Source: Calonectria ilicicola
Lineage: Eukaryota > Ascomycota > Sordariomycetes > Hypocreales > Nectriaceae
DNA length: 64,000 bases
Direction of reading: 5' to 3'
NCBI GenBank assembly: GCA_020809705.1
Contig: CP085828.1
Span: forward strand, 7,068,001 to 7,132,000
The notes under the pieces are model-generated. The model was given only the letters and a program-made list of their open reading frames with translations. It was not told the DNA's origin and did not search any database. Both the position numbers and the translations under genes were made by a program. Shown one piece after another: positions 19,770 to 29,783 of the stretch. The number at the start of each line of letters is the position of its first letter. Within the stretch, counting starts at the first letter, position 1.

Positions 19770-21752
19770 TTAGCTTCCTTCGGGAAAGGGGGGGACGCCA
19801 ATGAAAACGGAAGAGCTCCTTTTATGAAGCGAGGCTTGAAATCTGGGTAGCTGCTTCTTAAAACCCGACCTAAGATTCATAGCGGCAGGATCCGTAATGG
19901 TCTTTTTCCTTTCCTGCCAAGTAGCATTTCTACTTGTTGCGGTAATTGTATCCATTGAGGCAGATGCTGGCTTTTTCCTGTATTTAAAGAAATAGTCTAA
20001 AGGATTTCTCAGTGGTTCGACATGAAAGTCCAATCTGTATTTCGTCATTTCGTCGACATAGGATTTGGTAAAATGTGTGGTGATTGAACAATTCCCACTC
20101 AACTTGATTGTATTGCTGAACTTCAGGAGATTTGGGATATCACCAATAAGATCCTCCCATTTGTCCGTGTCAATTTTTCTCCTTCTACTAAAAATCTTGG
20201 TGATGTACTTCATCTCTTGGGGTCGGCATCTGTCCAATAAGTATACTTTAGGGTCCCCATTCATATCCCTAGCAGACATGCTAATAATAACAGCAAGATT
20301 TGCGAAAGAGTCTTTTACTCGAACATCAAGCTCCAAGGCCCGCCAATCATTTCCGCTCCCACTATGAGAAGAGTTATGAAAATAGAATTTCTCATAGTTC
20401 CATGCAGCCTGAGGTACTGGATTCGTTACAAGTACCTTGGCTGAAGGGACTATTTGAATTGCATCTTCCTCTGCCAAGTTTTCGCGGTAATCTCCGAGAC
20501 GAGTTGCAATGTAGAAAGTCGATGCGTGTGTAGATGGCAGTTGTCCAAATTCAGAGTTTGTGAAATGCAGGAGGTTGGAGCCTTGTCGTTGCAAAACACC
20601 TTTACCAATTTTTCGAATAGGAATACAAATTGTATTCTCTGGCCCCTCTCCAACTCTCAAAAGCAGTCTTTGGCTCTTAATTACCAACTCTGAATCTATT
20701 TCCCAGTCTTGAATGAAAAGGATGTTGGTCATTTGAACTCCATTATTTGTGAGAGCGAAGTGATTATGAGAGAATGAGCAGCGCAAATCTCCACTTTTAG
20801 CAAAAAGACTAGGATCCCTAGCAAATAGTTGCTCAGCTAATATGGGTTCCGAGCCAATAATCTTTTTAAAATTGGCTTGAGCTTGAGTTTCTAGAGCCCG
20901 CCCCCAAGCAAATATGGTCATGTCACTTGTCGTGGTGATAATTTCTCTCTGTAGTCGCAAAAATGCCTTTTCACCACCCTCTCCGTACATCGGGGGTATG
21001 TTTACATCGAAAATACCCTGTAGGCTATATGCTTTGTCCTCAGGCTCTTTTGTTTCTCGATATGCGGCCCATGCCATCCTATGTGCGACTGAATATTGGC
21101 AGATGTTGGTTTTGCCGCGAAGTAGGTCTGCGTCGATTCCAGTCGCCGAGTGTATGATTGATGATAATTCTTTCTCGCTTCTCTTGCCGATTGGAACCCA
21201 GGAAGCATTGTAGAAGTGAGCATTGCGGGGTGCAATAAGTTCCTGCAATGTCCAACCTCTTGAAAACCAGCGGATTTGCTCAGGACTAAAAACGTCTGAA
21301 GTAGTGTCATGAAAGTCATCAAGATAGATAATACACAAAACAGAATTTTGATACCATTTGAACATAGAAGTGATACTCATGGCAAGTTCAGCGCTGTTGG
21401 ACTTGTCAATGCAGACCGTGTCTATCCAAATGTATTCGACTTGTTTATCTTGGACGCGAAGTTGGCAGGCTGCCAAGCAAGCCCTACAGATCTTCTCATA
21501 GCTGTTCCGGTGGTGGTCTGATATTGCCGTACCATCTATTAAATCATAGGCTCTTTTCTTGGCGGTGCTGTACAGCTTGTGGTTGCTTTGTGTTTCAGGT
21601 GAGGGCTTCACCCGGTTTTCAAAACTCATCTCCCCATCACCGTCCCTCCATACGTGAGAGAGGATCGCATACGGTGGCAATTCTGACTCATGAAAGTGAT
21701 AAATATTGAGCTGCCCAGATCGGCTTACCTCTCGGGCATCAATCAGGCGCAT
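19770..21752 (-). CDS. HET-domain protein
   Basis: A single exon encodes 660 residues. The HET domain starts at the N-terminus (MRLIDARE, then LPPYAILSHVW) and contains the further family blocks: YIWIDTVCIDKSNSAEL with SITSMFKWYQNS, then WFSRGWTLQELIAPRNAHFY and the EDKAYSLQGIFDVNIPPMYGEG block ending in AFLRLQREI. HET domains trigger heterokaryon incompatibility and cell death when activated by a partner; the domain is related to TIR folds. The C-terminal 370 residues carry no repeat (no WD40, ankyrin or TPR). The family often uses this part to sense a partner. A GAGGTAAGC after codon 8 resembles a donor, but the frame runs on without a break, so I keep one exon. Confidence 0.9.
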   Translation of the reverse strand: MRLIDAREVSRSGQLNIYHFHESELPPYAILSHVWRDGDGEMSFENRVKPSPETQSNHKLYSTAKKRAYDLIDGTAISDHHRNSYEKICRACLAACQLRVQDKQVEYIWIDTVCIDKSNSAELAMSITSMFKWYQNSVLCIIYLDDFHDTTSDVFSPEQIRWFSRGWTLQELIAPRNAHFYNASWVPIGKRSEKELSSIIHSATGIDADLLRGKTNICQYSVAHRMAWAAYRETKEPEDKAYSLQGIFDVNIPPMYGEGGEKAFLRLQREIITTTSDMTIFAWGRALETQAQANFKKIIGSEPILAEQLFARDPSLFAKSGDLRCSFSHNHFALTNNGVQMTNILFIQDWEIDSELVIKSQRLLLRVGEGPENTICIPIRKIGKGVLQRQGSNLLHFTNSEFGQLPSTHASTFYIATRLGDYRENLAEEDAIQIVPSAKVLVTNPVPQAAWNYEKFYFHNSSHSGSGNDWRALELDVRVKDSFANLAVIISMSARDMNGDPKVYLLDRCRPQEMKYITKIFSRRRKIDTDKWEDLIGDIPNLLKFSNTIKLSGNCSITTHFTKSYVDEMTKYRLDFHVEPLRNPLDYFFKYRKKPASASMDTITATSRNATWQERKKTITDPAAMNLRSGFKKQLPRFQASLHKRSSSVFIGVPPFPEGS

Positions 21753-22433
21753 GATGGCTATGATGTGTAACGCTTTGAGCCCGAAAACGAGGTAATGGGG
21801 TAGTCAAATGCGATCCTGAAAGGATAATAAGGAGCTTGAGGTGCGTAGATTTAGGAAGGAGGAAATCGGCAACGATAGTCCTGGTGTGCTTACTTACCAG
21901 TAATATTCGGGTGTCAGGTCACATAAAGAAAATTTGTGATAACGCTGGCGTAAAAAGGAGTTGGACCGCGTGGCAAATAAAACTAGGCAGAAAAAATGCC
22001 TTATTGCGCCCCAATTCTTTTGGCAAAACTCGCCACGCGTGCAGTGCCGGTATTTGCCTCGCTGCAGTAATATCATATGGCTGCATAAGCAACACAGTTC
22101 TGTCAGTCCAGGGACCAATTATGCCCTTTACAAAATAACGCAACTTCTTCTCATATTGCCCATCTATTGCTTTTTATGGAGAGTGTGATTAGGATCCCGT
22201 CAGAATTTTATTTATTTATTTATTTATTTGTTTAATTTTTTTTTTTTAAAAAAAAAACAGAAGGCTAGAGTGGTACGTTCAAACGAGACTAGTGCCAACT
22301 AGTGCTGAGTGGCGCTGAGTAAGGCGGTTTTGGGCTAAACGCATTGACAGAAATTGCATCACTTAACTAGATCTGACTGAGAGCCATATTTTCAAGAAGC
22401 TATATTTAAATAATCTAAAACTGAGCCCAGCTC
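21753..22433. other. Intergenic, A/T simple repeats
   Basis: This lies between the HET gene (minus) and the GH43 gene (minus). It includes a TTTA tetranucleotide run (22207-22229) and a T12-A10 junction (22236-22257). I see no coding frame. Confidence 0.55.
22207..22257. repeat. (TTTA)n microsatellite followed by T12A10 tract
   Basis: About six TTTA units run from 22207 to 22229. A homopolymer T tract (22236-22247) then abuts a homopolymer A tract (22248-22257), making a self-complementary AT block that could extrude as a hairpin or exclude nucleosomes. Confidence 0.85.
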
Positions 22434-23468
22434 TCAACTACTGGGCCCAGGCCATTCATACGAGGATCCCTCAGCGACGCCAAAGTTTGGAGACCCATCA
22501 GCGTTAGCCGTGATGGGTTGAACCATAGCATATCGGGAGTCATCGCATGCTCCGGCGGAGTTGGATGTGGCATGGAATGTCATCCATGTCTCACTACCAT
22601 CAGGGCTTGTGAAGAAGCTGTTGTGTCCTGTGCCATAGTTCCCGTTCGCGCTCGACATTACACAACCATCTGATTTGGTCCATGCCTCTGGTAGAGCAGG
22701 ATCCGTTGAGCCATCCCATTCAAGAAGAGCGATACAGTAGTCTGGCGTCCAGCAATAGTTTGCCGAGTAGGCAATATAGGTTTTACCACCAAAGTAGAGA
22801 CCAACCTGACCTTCTTGTACGGGGACACCGCTCTTTTCCCATGATTGATCCGGCTGAGAAACGATGGTAAGATTGCCAGCTGAGATATAGTCATCACCCA
22901 GCTTGCGAACACAGGTGGACTGGTTGGGGACGCCGGTCATGCAAGAATAAACAAAATAGTTGCCCCAACCGTTGAATCTTAGGATGGAGCCATCAATGCC
23001 CCAGTCAGAGGCCATCTGGCCAGCAAAGGCCCAATCATCCCACGGAGTAGCACCACCTGTAAAGAAACCGTGAGTACATTGATATGAGAAATAAATCCTG
23101 AGCTTACCTTTTAGGACATAGGGCCTCTGGTTGTCTAGGTTGGTAGAACCAGAGTTTCCTGCAGTGTAATACAGGTACCAACTTCCGTCAAAGTAGTGGA
23201 GCTCAGGAGCCCAGACATTGCAGCAACGAGAAGGATCTGTATCTGAATAGATGATTTTAGACTCGGCTGTCTTGAGGCCTTCGATGGTTTGGGCGCGAGC
23301 CAGTTGAAGGTTGTCCCACTCTGTCGAGATTAGATAGTACCACCCGCCCGTGTATGTAACTTGAGGATCACTACCCCCGGGACTGCGGATGGGGTTTGTA
23401 AATGCTGCCGCGGAGCTAAAGAGGGAACCAAACGCCAGGGCGGCGTTCAAGAATTTGAAAAGCGCCAT
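22434..23468 (-). CDS. Secreted glycoside hydrolase family 43 (arabinanase-like)
   Basis: Exons 23108-23468 and 22434-23056 give 327 residues. A signal peptide (LAFGSLFSSAAAF) covers about residues 1-20. The mature part starts with TNPIRSPGGSDPQV, whose Asp is the likely catalytic base of the five-bladed propeller. APELHYFDGSWYLYYTAG, DWGIDGSIL and later blades follow. It fits GH43 exo-arabinofuranosidase/arabinanase enzymes that trim plant cell-wall arabinan outside the cell. The 51 bp intron (GTAAGC to TTTACAG) is a multiple of three and has no stop, so an unspliced transcript would insert 17 residues without a frame break. The upstream in-frame codons lack an ATG, so the start at 23468 is well supported. 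It lies between two HET genes. Confidence 0.87.
   Translation of the reverse strand: MALFKFLNAALAFGSLFSSAAAFTNPIRSPGGSDPQVTYTGGWYYLISTEWDNLQLARAQTIEGLKTAESKIIYSDTDPSRCCNVWAPELHYFDGSWYLYYTAGNSGSTNLDNQRPYVLKGKLRIYFSYQCTHGFFTGGATPWDDWAFAGQMASDWGIDGSILRFNGWGNYFVYSCMTGVPNQSTCVRKLGDDYISAGNLTIVSQPDQSWEKSGVPVQEGQVGLYFGGKTYIAYSANYCWTPDYCIALLEWDGSTDPALPEAWTKSDGCVMSSANGNYGTGHNSFFTSPDGSETWMTFHATSNSAGACDDSRYAMVQPITANADGSPNFGVAEGSSYEWPGPSS
23057..23107 (-). other. Frame-neutral 51-nt intron in the GH43 gene
   Basis: On the minus strand the segment runs from GTAAGC to TTTACAG. It is 51 nt long and contains no in-frame stop. The residues it would encode are basic and hydrophobic, unlike the propeller around them, and the flanking blade reads smoothly when it is removed (YVLK then GGATPWDDW). 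Confidence 0.8.
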
Positions 23469-24383
23469 CTTTATAAGTGCTGTAGGCGAAACGAAGTAGG
23501 TTACATTCCAGAACAAACAGCAGGATAAGCTTCTTATAAATTGAGACTAACCCACATGTTGGCGCCGATCCTATTGAACTTCCTAGGTAATAGTTGGAGA
23601 CTCGGTGTTTAATGCTCCGGAATGGGGTCAAGCATGCCCATAAAATCTGACCTTCAAAGATTCTAAGTTGATCAAGTGGAGAATGTGAGGGATTATGACA
23701 TGTCTTTCGGTCATGGAGCTGATAGTTTATATGCGATGGTGATCCAATTGGGGCGCTTTTAGGCATTGCCCCGGTTTCATGATCGCCAAGACCGAGGGCC
23801 GGTAACCCCTCACAAAATGATTCGTGGGGATTTCAGGGGTGACATCGCCGTCTCCATCATCACGGTATGTTTTTGTTTCTAATCCGACCCCATGAGACAA
23901 TTACAAGTGTGTCAAGGGTGACATTTGCTAGTATTGGCTGCCTTGGTTTAAGTCTAATTGATTTACAGGCCCTTTATTTCTCACACACCATTATATGGCG
24001 ATAAGCTCAACTCGACCGATCGACTGGGTCCATTGTGGGTCGGTTCAGTACAACAAACACCGCAACAGTTATACCTGGTCAAACCTGAAAGTGTCATGAA
24101 GTCAGTCGGCTAGTAAAGTAAGATTAGGCAGCTAAAGGACGATCCAATTGAGGCAAAGAATCCCAGAACAGGAAAAACCATTTTCCGTACCGCCGCAAGA
24201 CGTTGTCACGCGGTCATCTCATCGTGGCGTAAGCAGGGCTGAGAGATTTGGCATCTTTGGACATATTTCTTTACTAAAGCATTAGACTCCCAGGCTGTGA
24301 GATTAACATTTAGGGCTCTTTCAAATAGAGCTACGGTTCGTTTTTCTTTTTTTAATTCAAGACAAACAAAGGCAGCTTCTTCG
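23469..24383. other. Divergent promoter region, GH43 / HET
   Basis: About 0.9 kb separates the GH43 and second HET genes, which are transcribed apart. The small frames here have no family features. I see no repeat or clear element. Confidence 0.5.
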
Positions 24384-26069
24384 ATGCGACTAATCAACAC
24401 GGAATCGCTGAAGTTGGAGTCCTTTTTGGGGACCAAAATCCCTCCATATGCCATCCTCTCACACACTTGGGAAGAAGAGGAAGTGACTTTACAAGACTTG
24501 ATGAATGGGAACCCTTTGGGGATGAAAGGATGGGAAAAAGTCGAAAAGACTTGCCGTATTTCGCTCGCAGAACATGATTTAAAATACGCATGGGTCGATA
24601 CTTGCTGCATTGATAAAACCAGCAGTGCAGAGCTGTCCGAGGCCATCAATTCCATGTTTCGCTGGTATATGGGAGCACAAATTTGCTACGTCTATTTCTC
24701 GGATCTACGTGAGGCCTCGAACGATGACGAGGCTCTAGCGAACTGCAGATGGTTCACACGCGGATGGACATTACAAGAACTTATCGCATCCAAAAACATT
24801 CACTTTTATGATAGATGGTGGAATCTTCGTGGTAGCAAGAGCACACTATTGGGAGGACTGAGTCGAATAACGCACATATCAGAAGAAGTCTTGTATGACT
24901 GCGAATGTCTCCCCGAGTTGCCAGTTGCCGAAAAGATGTCCTGGGCTGCACAGAGAATCACCACTTTACCCGAGGATATGGCATACTGCCTGCTGGGTAT
25001 CTTTGATATCAGCATGCCAATGCTGTACGGTGAGGGAACCAAGGCATTTCAGAGACTGCAAGAAGAAATCATTCGCAAAACAAACGATATGTCGATTTTT
25101 GCTTGGAAGCCCCATGGCCCGACTTCATACCGGGGAATTTTATCTCAGAGTCCAGAAGAGTTCGATTTATCCAGTACCATCATTAAAGGATCTCTTTCAA
25201 CAAAAGCCCCGGAGTTCACAATGACCAATAAAGGCATCCGTATTACAACCCCCCTCTGGGAAATTTCCCGCCATAGGAAGGAGAAGCGGGGCTATCTGAA
25301 TCGTGACATCGCGATACCGTTGGATATATCAAGCCAAAAAAACAGACTTTTGCTTCTGTTGATAAAATTTGGACCAGAGCAGTACACACGACACTCAACA
25401 GCGTCCCTTATATCGGAGCATGAAGTCAAGGTTCTCAAGTCAGATCTTGTCGAGACGATATATTTGAGCGCTTATTCATCGTCGCAACTGACAAAGTCTA
25501 TCGGCATTGGTCGCGAAAACTCGGTCCAGGTTGTCTTGAATGGTGTGGGAATTGAAAATGTAAGCCCGCGGAGCCACTGGGATCCTCGGCATAGCTTATT
25601 TTTTCTTGACCCTGAGGAGACCGTTTTTCTCTTGTATTGCCATCTGGACAGCGATGTCAGGCCCACGAGCTTTGTAGCGCCCTTTATAGTCATCGTTTCG
25701 ATTAACTATGGGCATGAAGATAACATATTTAAGGGGGTTGCCATCATTGAAGGTCAAGAGCGCATCAACATGCACTGGGACAAATCAACTCCTAAAGACA
25801 CATGGTTCGCCAGCGAGTTGTTTACGGAAAATATGAACGGCACAAGAAGAGCAAGAGCTTTAGCTGATCTCCTAGGAACTTCAAGTCTCTCTGTTGCACC
25901 AACTGCCAACTATGAAAGGCACTGGAGATCTGTTAGTATGAACGTGGAAGCGAAGGGGTCGACTTCAAGTGGGAAAATGGGTTTACGAGTTGAAATTAAT
26001 GCGACTGTATCGGGTAAAGTGAAAAAGTACTACGAGGAGGCTTTTGATTTAGCTGGTCTAAGTGATTGA
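24384..26069 (+). CDS. HET-domain protein
   Basis: A single exon encodes 561 residues. I start at the ATG that gives the canonical HET opening (MRLINTESLKLESF, then IPPYAILSHTWEEEEVTLQDL). The blocks YAWVDTCCIDKTSSAELSEA, SMFRWYMGAQICYVYFSDL, WFTRGWTLQELIASKNIHFY and EDMAYCLLGIFDISMPMLYG appear in order, so the HET domain is intact to about residue 230. The C-terminal 330 residues are unique and lack recognisable repeats. Like the HET gene at 19770-21752, it has the fungal incompatibility architecture of an N-terminal HET with a variable tail, but the two tails do not look alike. Any incompatibility partner is unknown. Confidence 0.9.
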   Translation: MRLINTESLKLESFLGTKIPPYAILSHTWEEEEVTLQDLMNGNPLGMKGWEKVEKTCRISLAEHDLKYAWVDTCCIDKTSSAELSEAINSMFRWYMGAQICYVYFSDLREASNDDEALANCRWFTRGWTLQELIASKNIHFYDRWWNLRGSKSTLLGGLSRITHISEEVLYDCECLPELPVAEKMSWAAQRITTLPEDMAYCLLGIFDISMPMLYGEGTKAFQRLQEEIIRKTNDMSIFAWKPHGPTSYRGILSQSPEEFDLSSTIIKGSLSTKAPEFTMTNKGIRITTPLWEISRHRKEKRGYLNRDIAIPLDISSQKNRLLLLLIKFGPEQYTRHSTASLISEHEVKVLKSDLVETIYLSAYSSSQLTKSIGIGRENSVQVVLNGVGIENVSPRSHWDPRHSLFFLDPEETVFLLYCHLDSDVRPTSFVAPFIVIVSINYGHEDNIFKGVAIIEGQERINMHWDKSTPKDTWFASELFTENMNGTRRARALADLLGTSSLSVAPTANYERHWRSVSMNVEAKGSTSSGKMGLRVEINATVSGKVKKYYEEAFDLAGLSD

Positions 26070-26642
26070 TGGGATATGTATAGTTGATTGTGTTGATGAT
26101 ATTATTTTTCTTAGAGATTACGGCAGCAAGACGATAGAGGGGGCATACATGATCACTTAGCTTTTAACGGCTGCTAGAAAACCATGGATTGTGCGATGAT
26201 TCCAGCCCAGTAACAAGCCAACACACTAGCAAAAGCGAGACCAAATCGATGGTAATTAAAGCCTAACCCATGGCTTGTGCCAAGAACTCTAATGCTAGTT
26301 TTGGTCAAATCTGCCAATAAAAATACGATCCGAACCCGGTGGTGTTGATTCGGCCCCATGATTGGCCCGTGTGGAGATGGTATAAGACTAGGTCAACAAC
26401 CAATTCCCGGACAGACCGGCGTGTTTTTCACAAGTTCCCCTTTTGTATTTGCCCCCTAGAGTGACGGCTCCGGTATAATACTCTCTACCGAGTGTGCCAA
26501 TCTCAGATCTGAAACTAGACCGCTTTGAGTCCCCTGGTCACGTTGGTGTCGATATTGTGCTTCTGAAATCAGCCCCTGACCCCCTTGCACGCATCCATCA
26601 CAACACCACTCAGATCCCACCCAGACGCGCCCAACAAAAAAA
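26070..26642. other. Intergenic spacer
   Basis: This is the 3' region of the HET gene and promoter of the PAQR gene. A C/A-rich leader with an A7 run precedes the ATG at 26643. Nothing further is seen. Confidence 0.5.
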
Positions 26643-27690
26643 ATGGGGATTCATCAACGTTTACCGCCAAGCGATGGCAAGACCCAAAAGAGAGATGCAG
26701 TCGAAACAGCTGCCATCTTGATTTCGACGAAGCCTCGGCGGCGACTCTTTCAGGCCGGCGAGGTGCCTCCATGGTACACCCACAATTCCTTTGTTGTCAC
26801 CGGATACCGCCCAATCACTGGATCTGCGATGCTGTGTTTCCAGAGTTTGGGCTATTTTCACAACGAGACTGTCAATATATACTCCCACTTGATACCCGCT
26901 ATTGTGGCTGCCGTCTCCAATGGCCTCATCCATCTCCTCTTCTCTAGTCGCTACCCCGAAGCCTCCTGGACCGATCAATTGATGTTCCACATATACCTAT
27001 CGACGTCATGCCTGTGTTTTGCAATCTCGAGTACCTACCATACCATGATTTGCCATTCAGAAACCTACGCAAACCTCTGGGTGCGGCTGGATTATCTTGC
27101 CATTGTCTTCCAAATCGTTGGGTCCTTTATTTCGGGGATATACGTGAGCTTTTACTGCGAGCCTGATCTACAAATTCGATATTGGTCAATGGTATGGCCG
27201 AAAATACCCCCTCTGCTTTAGCTTTTGTCTCACATACATTGCCCAGATTGTGATTCTTGGCGTAGTAACTGCTGTTGTTGTCGTGGGTTCTCAATCTCAG
27301 ACCAGGGCATGGCGGACGCTTCGGCTTGCTGCTTTCGTTCTTACAGGTTTCTCCGCTTTCGCCCCTATCATACACGCAGTCATTCTCTTCCCGTACCACC
27401 AGGTTGAGAAGCAAAGTGGTTTGCGTTATTACTATCTCGAAGGCATTGCTATAATTTCTGGGGTTTTCTTTTATGCGGTAAGTTTGTGCTTCACCTCCAC
27501 TCATGACCACAGCCACTTACCGGCATAGACCCATTTTCCAGAATCTTGGGCCCCCAAGAAGTTCGACCTTTGGGGTGCATCCCACCAGATATTCCACGGC
27601 TTTGTAGTCCTTGGCAGCATTCTCCATTTTTATGGGATTTTAAGTGCGTTCGATTGGAATTATAACCACCCTCGATGCCCTATCATCTGA
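26643..27690 (+). CDS. PAQR / adiponectin-receptor-like (Izh-type) membrane protein
   Basis: Three exons, 26643-27191, 27247-27477 and 27529-27690, give 313 residues. Introns are 55 bp (GTATGG to CAG) and 51 bp (GTAAGT to TAG), both phase 0. The PAQR zinc-site signature is complete: S-x3-H (SSTYH), D in LRLDYLAI form (WVRLDYLAI), and H-x3-H (HQIFH) in the last exon. The N-terminal FVVTGYRPITG and HNETVNIYSHL motifs are diagnostic of the family. Seven transmembrane helices are expected, with the N-terminus in the cytosol. Yeast Izh proteins of this family affect zinc and sterol homeostasis, and animal members act as ceramidase-like receptors. The first donor is weak (GTATGG) but is the only one that keeps the conserved block together. 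Confidence 0.85.
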
Positions 27691-28106
27691 TGAACCGCAC
27701 AATATATTTATAGACCTAAGGTAATTATAATCTTTGGTTTCCGAAGGCTTTAGACTGGAAAATGATTATCATATTTTGGTTTGTTGTAGAATATAGAATG
27801 GACAAAACTTAGATGGCATGGGTAAGAGTAGTTTGGCTTTTTTAGTTTGTTTTCCGATGTGCACGTTGCTATTTCTTCTTGGTAGATACTGTGGGCAAGA
27901 GGCTTCTCACACTGGCCAATTAATGTCAGGTTAGACCATTTATCATAGCAGCATTCCGAAATACGTCACCGACAGCGCATATTTAGATATAGAGAAAAAA
28001 ACATAGATTCAATTTCTATCAGACATAAATCTTACATCGCGTAATCATAGCTAATCAATCTGTGAACCCTGCGCCATCCCGAACCTTGAGTTTTACATCA
28101 ATCATC
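27691..28106. other. Spacer between converging genes
   Basis: This 416 bp stretch is the 3' region shared by the PAQR gene and the xanA-type gene. It is A/T-rich with no coding frame. Confidence 0.5.
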
Positions 28107-29377
28107 CTATGCCTCAGCAGAAACTGGGGCTGGTCCCTCCGGCAGCTTGCTGCCAGCAATGTTGCACTGTCGGAAGAGGCGAACCTCATCCTCGGCAAAG
28201 GCGCCTACCACAGAGTGGATCAAACCACGGTTGTGGAAAAGAACAAGGTCACCCTGCTCCCAGTCGTGTGGGTACACCATCTGGGGCGCAATTGCTGGGC
28301 GCTGCAGCTTGTGAACAGTCTCTCGAACCTTTTCAAGGTCGTCAATGACAGTACCGTCGGCCAAATGCAGCTTTCGGATAGCTGATGGGTGGATTTGAAG
28401 GGCAAGGCGACCAGTGACAGGGTTGCGCCAGCAGAGAGGCAGAATCTGAATCTTCTCCTCTTCAATAGGAGGGAGGTCATCCATAGACAGTTCCTTGCCC
28501 TCAGAGACAAGACCAAGGCCATCAGATCGGGACTTGGCACTGCTCATCCAGATGTATGGGTGAGGTGCGTATTCGACCTTGGCGGTTCGAGTAAACTCCT
28601 GTTCCTCTGGAGAGAGTCGATCGTACATGGCATAGCCAGAGACAAAGGCCGTAGTTCCCAGGGGAACAGTGAGTTCCTCATTGGTCTCATCGTCGTATAC
28701 CAGTGTCTGCTTTCGGCCGCCGGGAACCCTGACTGCAAGGAGCGATGTCACGACAGGAGGAGCGAGCCCATACAGAGCAGCATCAATGTGCCAGCGGTAA
28801 AAGCGGGTAAAATCCAAGTCTTTCTCGTCGGGAATGGTGGTCTTATGGAAGGTACGGTGGTGGGGGTGGCGAAGCTGGATGTTCTTAAGGCCCTCGTATT
28901 CCTCGACAAAACCGTTTCCGATGACCTGGACCTGAGGCTGGTGGGGAATAGTCTTTAGGTCAGGGTGAAGAACGGAGCGCTTGGCGTCGAGCGTCTTGCC
29001 ATGGCCATACGCGCCGGCAGCTTCAGGATCGAATCGCTGGGTGATCTCATACTGGGCCTTGGGAGAAAGGTGACCCTGGTTCTTGAAAACGAGGACTTGG
29101 TGGGTGAAGAGGGCGTTACGGATCACATCGAAGTCGGCATCTGCACGTTAATTAGCTACTGTTGTGAGGAAGAGTAGAGTCAGGTTGTCTTACCAGAGGA
29201 GGTTACCGATTTCACGGGTATTCTCCCAATAATGATAGCACATCAATTACAAAACACGAGGCGCATCTAAATCTTACCGGTGACATTTTCTGCATCCACA
29301 TTGGAGACGATAGCTCCAAAGTCAATGTTGGACCCTTCGGGCGAAGGAATGGGCTGGACTGTAATCTTAGAAGCCAT
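28107..29377 (-). CDS. xanA: Xanthine dioxygenase (alpha-ketoglutarate/Fe(II)), XanA-type
   Basis: Exons 29278-29377 and 28107-29140 over a 137 bp intron give 377 residues, close to the size of Aspergillus XanA. The iron-binding facial triad is visible: H151 and D153 in RWHIDAALYG, and the distal His in HNRGLIHS (residue 342). Arginines follow (VRLFRQ) and would bind alpha-ketoglutarate. LLAVRVPGGRKQT and LGTTAFVSGYAMYDRLSPEEQEF match the XanA family. The enzyme hydroxylates xanthine to uric acid with alpha-ketoglutarate and O2, replacing molybdenum xanthine dehydrogenase in purine use. Splicing restores the ENVTDADFDV junction. No targeting signal is visible. A perfect CGG/CCG inverted repeat about 375-405 bp upstream and several GATA-type sites could mark nitrogen or purine control. 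Confidence 0.85.
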
Positions 29378-29750
29378 TGTGTGGATTGGCGAACGGTTTG
29401 TGAGTAGCAATTGTTTGGATTAGCCGCTGGTTTTTGGAGACCGTGTTGAGGGTGAAGACGAGAAGACAAACTAGTTAAGACTAGGAGCTTTACCATCCTT
29501 TTTATACTGGCGACGATCCTGTGTCACGGACGTCTTAGCGGAAGCCGCCGAGAACCGCTATCTTGGCGATCTAAGCGAGGGCCAATCACGTCGCGTTTAG
29601 TGACGTAGTGGGTGAGATCTGTTTCTTATCAGTGAGATGGCGCCTCCATCAGCCCCAACCACCTGGGCCAGGAATGTGAGCGAGGACTCGTAATGTGCGT
29701 GAGAGATTGGCTAATCCTATCAGTGCTTATCGCCATGATTGATATCTGGC

Positions 29751-29783
29751 CGTCGGAGGGCGCGCGATAGGTTTCCTCCGACG
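29751..29783. promoter_or_regulatory. Inverted repeat CGTCGGAGG / CCTCCGACG
   Basis: Two perfect 9 bp arms (29751-29759 and 29775-29783) flank a 15 bp spacer. The arms carry CGG and CCG triplets facing inward, the layout typical of Zn2Cys6 dimer sites. Purine genes in Aspergillus are controlled by UaY through TCGG-N6-CCGA. The TCGG and CCGA ends are present here, but the spacing is longer. It is about 375 bp upstream of the xanA-type ATG. Confidence 0.45.

Noticed and set aside
29141..29277. An extra small exon inside the xanA intron
   Set aside because: No in-frame small exon with proper junctions keeps the ENVTDADFDV block. The single 137 bp intron does.
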